Below are positions 1 through 6,465 of a stretch of DNA of 20,234 nt, in pieces; position 1 is the stretch's first letter, and each line of letters begins with the position of its first letter. The notes beneath the pieces were generated by a model. It ran no database searches. It was not told the DNA's origin and worked only from the letters and a program-made list of their open reading frames with translations. The DNA lies in assembly GCA_039934475.1 (NCBI GenBank), contig JBDTMC010000092.1, positions 1 to 20,234 of the forward strand, given 5' to 3'. A program made the position numbers and the translations under genes. The DNA comes from JBDTMC01 sp039934475. Its GTDB lineage: Bacteria; Acidobacteriota; Terriglobia; Bryobacterales; Bryobacteraceae.

Positions 1-2
1 CC

Positions 3-1292
3 GCCGCCTACCGCAAAGTGCTGGCCGATCAAAAGATTCCCTCGCTCGAAACGCTGTTCCGGCTGTTCGATGCGGCGCGGCTGTTTCTCTCAGACACCAT
101 CGACTACCGCGCGGCGCTCACCGGGTTAGCCGCTGCCGCCGAAATCAAAGCGGTGGAAGTCCCGAAGAAACTACCCGCCCCGGATCAAAAGATTCTGCAG
201 TCCTGGAGCCCTTCTGACCTCGCCGGCCCGATTCGCGACCTGCAGCAACAAACCGGCCGCAAGAAGCCCAATCCGAAATCGATCAAAGAGCATGCTTCTG
301 TCCTGCTGGACCGCCTGCGGCCGCAGGTCGTGCTGGCACTCACGGGTTCCATTTACGCTCTTTACCTGCGGCCCTCGGATGCGGCCATCTCCGACGATCC
401 ACTGCTGGTGCGCAAACACACATTCATCGGAAGCAAAGAAGCTTCGCGTGACTTGAAGGCCTTCCCCGATCTAGATTTTCACATCTCGTCGGAAGGGGCC
501 GGCAGCCGCTTTATCGGCGGCTTCGGCGGCGTCGAATACGCGATGGGAATCGCTACGGAACGTGGCCAGGGCGGGAACAATCGTTTGTCGCAGTCGGTCG
601 GAGTCAGCGCCTGGGCCGCCGTCCGTTCCACTGACTGGCGCCTTCTTCGAGAGGAACAGATCCGTGTTTTCGCGCTCCGTGTGCGCCTGGGCAGGGAATG
701 GATTGTGGAAGCGGCCGGGAACCCTGAGCGCTCTACTCTTCTGGCTGAAGAAACCCTCGGTCTGCTCTCCCTCTCGCGGCGAGGCCACATGTTCGACGCC
801 CTTGCCGCCCGCAAGTGGCTCGAGGTCTGGGAGTGCCTCACGCTCTCTGATCTTTACTGGCTCGGGGAAGCAGCCGAAAGGCACTATGGTAAGGACCTTT
901 GGCCGAGCCCTGTGGCTGTGGCGCTGAGAGCGGCGCCCGATGATTGGAAGGACGCGCCTGATGTCCTGGGTGTCGTCCCGGTGTATCTGAGTGGCTGCCA
1001 GCATCCGCATTGGAGCCGCTACAACCCGTACGAAAGCTATACGCGCCAGATGTTCGCGAATAAGTTCGCGGAACGGACCGCAGAACTGAAGGCCCGTGTG
1101 GCCTTGATACTGGAGGAGAACGCGATTGCGCCCGCCAGCCTGGCCGATGCCGCCGAACCACTGACGACCCTCTTTCTGAGCCGTCTCAGAATGCGAGACA
1201 AAGACGACTGGCCGAGTATCCAAGCGGCCTTACGCGAACTGAACCAGTCCGATGTTCAAGCTGCACTGGAGTCTGCCCGCCATGAACCTTAA
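3..1292 (+). CDS. Hypothetical protein, 5' end outside window
   Basis: I do not recognise this protein. The frame is open to the left edge, so the gene probably begins outside the window; the first in-window candidate start is a GTG at 18. About 429 residues are visible. They are mostly soluble and predicted helical, with no signal peptide, membrane segment or known catalytic motif in the visible part. A Gly-rich patch (FIGGFGGVEY) lies near the middle. The C-terminal third is rich in Leu, Ala, Arg and Glu. The stop overlaps the start of the VWFA gene by 11 bp (1282-1292), so the two are probably co-transcribed and translationally coupled. Frame continuity and normal codon use make it a real gene. 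The function is unknown. Confidence 0.75.
   Translation, partial: AAYRKVLADQKIPSLETLFRLFDAARLFLSDTIDYRAALTGLAAAAEIKAVEVPKKLPAPDQKILQSWSPSDLAGPIRDLQQQTGRKKPNPKSIKEHASVLLDRLRPQVVLALTGSIYALYLRPSDAAISDDPLLVRKHTFIGSKEASRDLKAFPDLDFHISSEGAGSRFIGGFGGVEYAMGIATERGQGGNNRLSQSVGVSAWAAVRSTDWRLLREEQIRVFALRVRLGREWIVEAAGNPERSTLLAEETLGLLSLSRRGHMFDALAARKWLEVWECLTLSDLYWLGEAAERHYGKDLWPSPVAVALRAAPDDWKDAPDVLGVVPVYLSGCQHPHWSRYNPYESYTRQMFANKFAERTAELKARVALILEENAIAPASLADAAEPLTTLFLSRLRMRDKDDWPSIQAALRELNQSDVQAALESARHEP
1268..1271 (+). promoter_or_regulatory. Ribosome binding site of the VWFA gene
   Basis: GGAG sits 10 nt before the ATG at 1282, inside the end of the preceding gene. It supports 1282 rather than 1252 as the start. 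Confidence 0.5.
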
Positions 1293-2139
1293 ACTCGCAC
1301 TCTGCGCCGCCTTTATCGGTACGGTCTGTGCACAAGAGGCGCCTAAGTTTCGCGTGGAAACCCGGCTTGTGGAGGTGCCCGCGGCCGTGCTGGACTCCGG
1401 CGGCCGGCACTTGTTCGGTCTCACGCGGGACGACTTCGAAGTGCGTGACAACGGCCGTCCGCAGTCCATTGCATCGTTTGAAGAGACGGCCACGGACCTT
1501 CACTGCGCGCTGCTGCTGGATACCACAGGCAGCATGATGACGTCTCTGCCGGCGCTGAAGAACGCTGTCTCCACCTTCATCGACGAACTCCGCCCGAATG
1601 ATTCCGTCTCCATCCACTCCTTTGCCGAGCGCATACGCGAATTGCAGCCTGCCACGCGCGATAAGAGCGCTGCCAAACGTTCCATCTTCGGCCTCCGCGC
1701 GGCCGGGCAAACGGCGCTGTTTGATGCCATCAGCCGCCTTAGCCTGGAAATGGAAAAACGCCCGGGCAAGAAGGCAATGGTGGTCTTTACGGACGGCGAA
1801 GACAACGCCAGCTTGCTGAACTCACAATCGGCCGTCGCCCGCGCCCGCCGCAATGGCCTGCCCATCTACGCGATCGGTTTCGGCGCAAGCGGCCGGAACG
1901 CCAAACTCATCGATACGCTGAAAAGTCTTTCGACGGCCACGGGCGGCATCTGCTTTCCCATCCGGTCCGGATCGGAAATGGCCAAGGTCTTCACACATAT
2001 TTCTGCTGAATTGAAAGCGGTCTACCTGCTTTCGTACGCCCCACCGGAAGCGCAGGCGGCCTGGCACCAGATCGACGTGGTTGTGAAGGGGCGCAAGGAT
2101 GCGAAGGTTCGCGCCAAGCAAGGCTATTCAGCTGACTAG
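1282..2139 (+). CDS. VWFA-related Acidobacterial domain protein (TIGR03436-like), secreted
   Basis: The protein has 285 residues. An N-terminal signal peptide (MNLKLALCAAFIGTVCA, likely cut before QEAP) is followed by the entry typical of this family: FRVETRLVEVPAAVLD, then FGLTRDDFEVRDNG. A von Willebrand A domain spans about residues 74-255. Its metal-ion site shows as D80-T-T-G-S84, T144 in GQTALFD and D171 in FTDGEDN, so divalent-metal-dependent ligand binding is plausible. The family is greatly expanded in Acidobacteriota and its ligands are unknown. I chose the ATG at 1282 over the upstream ATG at 1252 because it places the signal peptide at the N-terminus and has GGAG at 1268-1271, 10 nt upstream. 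It overlaps the preceding gene. Its TAG stop overlaps the stop of a small minus-strand gene. Confidence 0.88.
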   Translation: MNLKLALCAAFIGTVCAQEAPKFRVETRLVEVPAAVLDSGGRHLFGLTRDDFEVRDNGRPQSIASFEETATDLHCALLLDTTGSMMTSLPALKNAVSTFIDELRPNDSVSIHSFAERIRELQPATRDKSAAKRSIFGLRAAGQTALFDAISRLSLEMEKRPGKKAMVVFTDGEDNASLLNSQSAVARARRNGLPIYAIGFGASGRNAKLIDTLKSLSTATGGICFPIRSGSEMAKVFTHISAELKAVYLLSYAPPEAQAAWHQIDVVVKGRKDAKVRAKQGYSAD

Positions 2140-2267
2140 GTGCGAGCCCGCCTCGTCCACCACATTGCCGCGGCCGCTACCATCACCGGCAGCATCAGCA
2201 GCATCAGCTCCAAGACGCCATTGCCGCCATCCGGCGATGACCCGAACAGTGTTTCAATCCATCTCAC
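2136..2267 (-). CDS. Putative 43-residue single-pass membrane protein
   Basis: This is a short minus-strand frame starting with GTG (2267-2265). It is preceded by a perfect GGAGG (2279-2275) with a 7-nt spacer. The predicted product has a soluble N-terminus (VRWIETLFGSSPDGGNG), one hydrophobic helix at about residues 18-37 (VLELMLLMLPVMVAAAAMWW), and a basic tail TRRART that would anchor the C-terminus in the cytoplasm. The stop overlaps the VWFA stop by 4 bp, as at the Rieske/copper-protein junction in this window. No homologue is recognised. The good ribosome site, the TM-plus-basic design and the natural stop argue for a real gene. The short length is the main doubt. Confidence 0.5.
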   Translation of the reverse strand: MRWIETLFGSSPDGGNGVLELMLLMLPVMVAAAAMWWTRRART

Positions 2268-2274
2268 CGTCGCA

Positions 2275-2279
2275 CCTCC
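2275..2279 (-). promoter_or_regulatory. Ribosome binding site of the small membrane protein
   Basis: GGAGG on the minus strand, 7 nt before a GTG. It selects this GTG over the TTG at 2321 in the same frame and is the main evidence that the small frame is translated. Confidence 0.5.
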
Positions 2280-2315
2280 AGAGTCTAACTGAGCATACTT
2301 GGATGCCTGCCAAAC

Positions 2316-2356
2316 GTTCAACTACTAAATTGCGGCAAACTACAAGTAGTCAATTA
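2316..2356 (+). promoter_or_regulatory. AT-richer leader with inverted repeat, probable shc control region
   Basis: This 41-bp stretch is clearly richer in A and T than its surroundings. It holds a perfect inverted repeat ACTAC-AA-GTAGT (2339-2350), and the sequence AACTAC occurs in both halves. A weak -10-like TACTAA lies at 2323-2328. The region between the small minus-strand gene and the cyclase must carry at least the cyclase promoter, but no convincing -35/-10 pair can be assigned. Confidence 0.35.
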
Positions 2357-2398
2357 GAACCCGGCAATGAGAACCAGGCAATGAGAACCCGGCAATGA
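2357..2398 (+). repeat. Three 14-bp tandem repeats overlapping the shc start
   Basis: The unit GAACCCGGCAATGA occurs three times head to tail (2357-2370, 2371-2384, 2385-2398). The middle copy has one change (C to A). Each unit contains ATG. The first two ATGs (2367, 2381) open five-codon frames reading MRTRQ-stop. Each stop TGA overlaps the next ATG as ATGA, and the last overlaps the cyclase start at 2395. Confidence 0.9.
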
Positions 2399-4365
2399 GA
2401 GAACTATTCGATCCCGCTCCGTCCGCGGCGCAGACTCCGGAGGGCGCCCATGCGATCGCTCGTCTGGAAGTGCAGGAACTGGACAACCGAGTTCACAGCA
2501 CTGCGGTGAAGGGCGCAGAAGCACTCCTCGGACTGCAGTTTGATGACGGCTACTGGTCCGGTCACCTCACTGCCGACACGACTCTGGAATCCGATTGGGT
2601 CCTGCTGGAGCTGTGGATGAATCCTCCCGATGCGGAGGGCCGCTGGAATCCCCGCTCCAAGGCGCGCCTGGATAAGGCGATGCGCACCATCCTTAGCCGC
2701 CAACTGCCCGATGGCGGCTGGCCTATTTATGAGGGTGGGCCCTCTGAGATCAACGCCACCGCGCGCGCCTACGTCGCGATGAAACTCGCCGGCGCCGACC
2801 CCAATTCCGCGCCGATGGTTCGCGCCCGGTACAAGGTTCTCGCGCTGGGCGGCCTGCAGTCCTGCAACAGTTACACCAAGATCAACCTCAGCCTCTTCGG
2901 ACTTTTCCCGCGCCAGTACGCTCCTAGCATTCCGCCCGAACTGTTACTCGTCCCCGGCGGCCTGTTGTACGAAATGTCTTCCTGGACGCGTGCCATCATC
3001 GTCCCTTTGTCCATCGTCCAGGCACTTGGCGGCACTCGCCCCGTGCCTTGCGGAATCACCGTCGAGGAGCTCTACTACCCGCAAAAACGACTTGCCATGC
3101 CAAAGCGCGAAGGCCTTTCCGTGCTCTTCAACCAGGCCGACCGGCTGGTGAAGGTGTGGGAGCGCAGAGGCCTCAAAGACGTTCGTAAAAGCGCCATTCG
3201 CGAAGCCGAACACTGGATGCTGGACCGCATGCGCTATACCGAGGGGCTCGGCGCCATCTACCCGTCGATGATGTACAGCATCATGGCGATGGAAGCGCTC
3301 GGCTACGAACGCGATCATCCGGACCTGCTGGAAGCCATTCGCCACTTTGAAAACCTGATTCTGGAGACCGACGACCGCCTTCAGTTCCAGCCCTGTTTCT
3401 CGCCCGTCTGGGACACGGCTATCGCCGCGTTCGCTTTAGGCGAACTAGGGCACGCCGCTCCCGAAGCGATGACGAAGTGCGCGGACTGGCTGCTGGCGCG
3501 CGAGATCCGGCGCAAAGGCGATTGGTCAGTGAAGCGTCCCGACCTGGCCCCAAGTGGATGGGCGTTCGAGTTCGCCAACGAGTTTTACCCCGATATCGAT
3601 GACACGGCGATGGTCCTGCTGGCGTTCCTATATGCCAAAGCTTCCGATCCGGTAAAGCAGGAACGGGCCGAACGGCGCGCCATCAACTGGTTGTTTGGAA
3701 TGCAGTCGTCCGATGGAGGGTGGGCCGCGTTCGACGTGGACAATAACTGGCAGTTACTGAATAAAGTGCCTTTCGCCGATCACAACGCGATGCTCGATCC
3801 TACTTGCCCGGACATCACCGGGCGGGTTCTGGAAGCCCTTTGCCGCCGCGGCTACAACTCCGAGCATCCCGCCATTCGCAAGGGTATCAACTACTTACTC
3901 GACAATCAGAAACCCGATGGAAGCTGGTATGGCCGTTGGGGCGTGAACTATCTTTACGGCACCTTTCTCGCGCTGCGCGGGCTTGCGGCAAGTAAGGCGC
4001 CGGACGCCCGCGCGGCGATCGAAAAAGCGGAGCGCTGGATCCAATCGGTCAAAAATGCGGACGGAGGCTGGGGGGAAACCTGCGCCAGCTACGACGTTCA
4101 CAAGTTTGTCGCCGGACCCAGCACGGCATCGCAGACGGCTTGGGCCCTCTTGGGCTTGGCCGCCGCTGGCGCCCCCCGCGCCGGAGCCACCGTGCGCGGC
4201 ATCAACTACCTTGCCCGGACCCAAACCGCCGAAGGAACGTGGTCTGAGAAATTCACCACCGGCACCGGGTTCCCCAACGTCTTTTATCTCACCTATCACC
4301 TTTACCGTCAGTACTTTCCGGTGATGGCTCTAGCGGCCTGCCAGGCATCTATTACCAAAATCTGA
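2395..4365 (+). CDS. shc: Squalene-hopene cyclase
   Basis: The predicted role is cyclisation of squalene to hopene/hopanol, the committed step of hopanoid synthesis, on the cytoplasmic membrane. At 656 residues it is within the family's usual length. The catalytic DxDDTA motif is present as D400-I-D-D-T-A, with the D402 position corresponding to the initiating acid. QW-type repeats are seen at Q48-W54, Q103-W109, Q437-W443, Q505-W511 and around W559, spread through both alpha-barrel domains as expected. The ATG at 2395 is the first possible start after an in-frame stop at 2368-2370. It lacks a clear Shine-Dalgarno site and lies in the last copy of a 14-bp repeat. No other hopanoid genes (hpn set) are visible. 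The next gene follows 34 nt downstream. Confidence 0.96.
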   Translation: MRELFDPAPSAAQTPEGAHAIARLEVQELDNRVHSTAVKGAEALLGLQFDDGYWSGHLTADTTLESDWVLLELWMNPPDAEGRWNPRSKARLDKAMRTILSRQLPDGGWPIYEGGPSEINATARAYVAMKLAGADPNSAPMVRARYKVLALGGLQSCNSYTKINLSLFGLFPRQYAPSIPPELLLVPGGLLYEMSSWTRAIIVPLSIVQALGGTRPVPCGITVEELYYPQKRLAMPKREGLSVLFNQADRLVKVWERRGLKDVRKSAIREAEHWMLDRMRYTEGLGAIYPSMMYSIMAMEALGYERDHPDLLEAIRHFENLILETDDRLQFQPCFSPVWDTAIAAFALGELGHAAPEAMTKCADWLLAREIRRKGDWSVKRPDLAPSGWAFEFANEFYPDIDDTAMVLLAFLYAKASDPVKQERAERRAINWLFGMQSSDGGWAAFDVDNNWQLLNKVPFADHNAMLDPTCPDITGRVLEALCRRGYNSEHPAIRKGINYLLDNQKPDGSWYGRWGVNYLYGTFLALRGLAASKAPDARAAIEKAERWIQSVKNADGGWGETCASYDVHKFVAGPSTASQTAWALLGLAAAGAPRAGATVRGINYLARTQTAEGTWSEKFTTGTGFPNVFYLTYHLYRQYFPVMALAACQASITKI

Positions 4366-4380
4366 CATTTCGGGTCGGAT

Positions 4381-4386
4381 TATCAT
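4381..4386 (+). promoter_or_regulatory. Possible -10 element before the flavoprotein gene
   Basis: TATCAT lies 14 nt upstream of the GTG at 4400, in the short gap after shc. A matching -35 was not identified. It could give the flavoprotein and cupin genes their own promoter. Confidence 0.25.
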
Positions 4387-4399
4387 GAAAGAATAGGGT

Positions 4400-5872
4400 G
4401 TGTCCCGCACTCACCCCATCATTATTCAGGGCGGCATGGGAGTCGCGGTCTCCAATTGGAGACTAGCCCGCGCCGTATCACGCCTCGGTCAACTGGGCGT
4501 CGTATCCGGGACGGCTCTCGACCAGGCCTTCGCCAGGCGCCTGCAGGATGGCGATCCGGGCGGCCACATGCGTTTGGCCTTGGATCACTTCCCCTTTGCA
4601 GCAATGGGGGAGCGGATTTGGAAGACGTGGTTTGTGCCCGGCGGCAAGAGCGCGGCCGACTCCTATCGCAGGATGGCCATGCACACTCCGGATGGGCCGC
4701 GTGACGTTCATGAACTGTGCATCATCGCGAATTTCGCCGAGGTGTTCCTCGCGCGTCATGGTCACAACAACGCCGTTGGCATCAACTATCTGGAAAAGGT
4801 CCAACTGCCTCATCTCCCTTCTATCTATGGCGCGATGCTGGCGGGAGTGGAATACATTCTGATTGGCGCGGGCATTCCGCTGAAGATACCGGGTGTGATT
4901 GACACCCTGGCCCTGCACGAACCCGCCAGCTACCCTCTCCAGATTTCGGGAGCGCAGGGCGCGGATACTACCCTCACCTTTTCGCCCCGTTCCTACATGG
5001 AACACGATCTGCCTCCGCTCCACCGGCCGTATTTCCTCGCGATCATTGCCTCCAACACGCTGGCGACAACGATGATGAAGCGCGCCAATGGCCGGGTGGA
5101 TGGCTTTGTAGTGGAAGGTCCCACCGCGGGCGGACACAACGCGCCTCCCCGCGGCCAGGCGCAGTTCAACGAACTGGGCGAACCCATTTACGGAGACCGC
5201 GACCGGGTGGACCTGGCAAAGCTACGCGAACTGAACGTACCCTTCTGGTTGGCCGGCGGCTTCGGCAAGCCGGAACAAGTCGCCGAGGCCCTGGCTTCCG
5301 GCGCCGCCGGCGTTCAAGTGGGAACTGCCTTCGCATTCACCGTGGAATCTGGTTTCAGCACCGAATACAAACAGGCCGTCCTCAGCCGCATTGTTTCCGG
5401 CGAGGCCCGTGTGGTGACTGACCCGCTGGCTTCACCCACCAACTTCCCCTTCAAAGTGGTGCCCGTGCCTGGTTCACTCTCAGAGTCCGATGTTTACGAA
5501 GACCGGCCCCGCATCTGCGATTTGGGCTATCTGCGCGAAGCCTACCGGGACGCAGACGGTGTGGTCGGTTACCGCTGTGCCGCCGAGCCCGTCACCGTCT
5601 ATGCCGCCAAGGGTGGCAAGCCGGAAAATACCGCCGGCCGCAAGTGTCTCTGCAATGCGCTGATGGCCAACGTCGGGTACCAGCAAGTGCGCGCCGGCAC
5701 CTACATCGAACAGGGTCTCATCACGTCCGGCAACGACCTCACCGAACTGGCCGACTTCCTGCCTGTTTCGGGTGGCGTATACAGCGCCGCCGACGTCATC
5801 GACAGATTGCTGTCGAGGCTGACAGACGGAAGTGTCCCGGTGCAATCACCGCTCGAGGAGCAAACGGTATGA
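4400..5872 (+). CDS. Nitronate monooxygenase-like FMN flavoprotein, long form
   Basis: A TIM-barrel flavoprotein of the 2-nitropropane dioxygenase/nitronate monooxygenase superfamily. The N-terminal IIIQGGMGVAVSNWRLA is the usual flavin-binding opening. VVEGPTAGGHNAPP carries the conserved His (H246), and LAGGFGKPEQVAEALASGA with GVQVGTAF forms the phosphate-binding end of the barrel. Typical family members have about 310-350 residues; this one has 490. The extra C-terminal region (about residue 370 on) includes C416-L-C418 in RKCLCNALMANVGYQ, conceivably a metal or redox site. The substrate is uncertain: nitronate oxidation is the family default, but enoyl-reductase-like roles are known in relatives. 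The start is GTG at 4400. The stop overlaps the cupin start (ATGA), so the two are translationally coupled. Confidence 0.82.
   Translation: MSRTHPIIIQGGMGVAVSNWRLARAVSRLGQLGVVSGTALDQAFARRLQDGDPGGHMRLALDHFPFAAMGERIWKTWFVPGGKSAADSYRRMAMHTPDGPRDVHELCIIANFAEVFLARHGHNNAVGINYLEKVQLPHLPSIYGAMLAGVEYILIGAGIPLKIPGVIDTLALHEPASYPLQISGAQGADTTLTFSPRSYMEHDLPPLHRPYFLAIIASNTLATTMMKRANGRVDGFVVEGPTAGGHNAPPRGQAQFNELGEPIYGDRDRVDLAKLRELNVPFWLAGGFGKPEQVAEALASGAAGVQVGTAFAFTVESGFSTEYKQAVLSRIVSGEARVVTDPLASPTNFPFKVVPVPGSLSESDVYEDRPRICDLGYLREAYRDADGVVGYRCAAEPVTVYAAKGGKPENTAGRKCLCNALMANVGYQQVRAGTYIEQGLITSGNDLTELADFLPVSGGVYSAADVIDRLLSRLTDGSVPVQSPLEEQTV
5855..5860 (+). promoter_or_regulatory. Ribosome binding site of the cupin gene
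   Basis: GAGGAG lies 8 nt before the ATG at 5869, inside the end of the flavoprotein gene. It fixes the cupin start at the ATGA overlap. Confidence 0.7.
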
Positions 5873-6213
5873 ACAGCGATTACGTGTACGTGAAAGACTT
5901 GCGGCTGCAGGCGAAGGTACCCGAAAACGGCATTCTGACCCAGACCTTGCAGAACGACGACCGAACCAAAGTGATCCTATTCGGTTTCGCGCCGGGACAG
6001 GAACTCTCCGCACACACCGCGCCCTATCCGGCGACGTTGATCTTCCTGAAGGGCGATGCCCATCTCAAACTCGGGACGGAAGAGCAGGAGGCGACAGAAG
6101 GGACTTTTGTCCATATGCGCCCCAACCTGGAGCATGGCATCAAAGCGGTGACCGACGTCGTCATGCTGCTCACCATGATTAAAAACACGCCACCCCCACC
6201 TGCCGCAAAGTAG
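5869..6213 (+). CDS. Small cupin-domain protein
   Basis: A 114-residue single-domain protein with a cupin beta-barrel pattern. FGFAPGQELSAHTAP supplies the first conserved motif (with His), followed by TLIFLKGDAHLKLG. The second motif includes PNLEHGI with another His. These histidines suggest a mononuclear metal site, but the full HxH...E...H set is incomplete, so metal binding is uncertain. There is no signal peptide, so it is cytoplasmic. The ATG at 5869 overlaps the preceding stop and has GAGGAG upstream, so it is almost certainly co-translated with the flavoprotein. A role as a small sensor or accessory of the flavoprotein is only inference. The C-terminus ends in a Pro/Ala-rich tail. 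Confidence 0.85.
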   Translation: MNSDYVYVKDLRLQAKVPENGILTQTLQNDDRTKVILFGFAPGQELSAHTAPYPATLIFLKGDAHLKLGTEEQEATEGTFVHMRPNLEHGIKAVTDVVMLLTMIKNTPPPPAAK

Positions 6214-6446
6214 GAGGCGCCGGCCGCTGCCTGTGCGCCGCCTTCCGCCTTACGGCGATGCGCTACGTAGCGGCGATAATGCTGCGCTTCGGTCGTCTTG
6301 ATGTCGAAGGGAACCGTCTTCGACAGATCGTAGAGGAAGCCGAAGACCTGTTCATACTCCTCGGCGGTAAGGTCCCGTTCAGCGAAGGCGCGCCCGGTGG
6401 CTACCAGGAAGGGCCGTTTCAGCGGATCGCCGCTCGTGTGACGTCG
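6200..6446 (-). pseudogene. Remnant of a radical SAM/SPASM-type gene
   Basis: On the minus strand, an open stretch encodes about 70 residues (DPLKRPFLVATGRAFAERD, then LTAEEYEQVFGFLYDLSK, then TVPFDIKTTEAQHYRRYV). It closely resembles the segment between the radical SAM core and the SPASM domain in heme-synthase-like radical SAM proteins (TIGR04053/AhbD-like). Neither the CxxxCxxC cluster motif nor the C-terminal cysteines are present. At the low-coordinate end the frame runs antisense into the cupin gene and loses similarity after RKAEGGAQ. At the other end it stops being recognisable just before the DUF4838 gene. I read it as a decayed internal fragment. The family assignment is from memory of the motif. 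The remnant fills nearly all of the 6214-6465 gap. Confidence 0.6.
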
Positions 6447-6453
6447 TGAGGCA

Positions 6454-6459
6454 TACAAT
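6454..6459 (+). promoter_or_regulatory. Putative -10 box, leaderless start of the DUF4838 gene
   Basis: TACAAT (5 of 6 to TATAAT) ends 7 nt before the GTG at 6466, so transcription would begin at about the start codon. No Shine-Dalgarno site and no clear -35 are visible. Confidence 0.4.
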
Positions 6460-6465
6460 TGCCAT

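Noticed and set aside
471..1223. Long minus-strand open frame (250 codons) opposite the first gene.
   Set aside because: Its composition is Arg/His/Gln-rich with no recognisable domain. It mirrors the codon structure of the plus-strand gene, so it is a shadow.
4384..4395. A three-codon frame (MKE-stop) between shc and the flavoprotein.
   Set aside because: Too short, not repeated, and lacking the ATGA coupling seen before shc.
6262..6271. Perfect 10-bp palindrome GCTACGTAGC.
   Set aside because: It lies inside the radical SAM remnant where those codons encode part of the conserved stretch, and no second copy or adjacent promoter was seen, so an operator role is unsupported.
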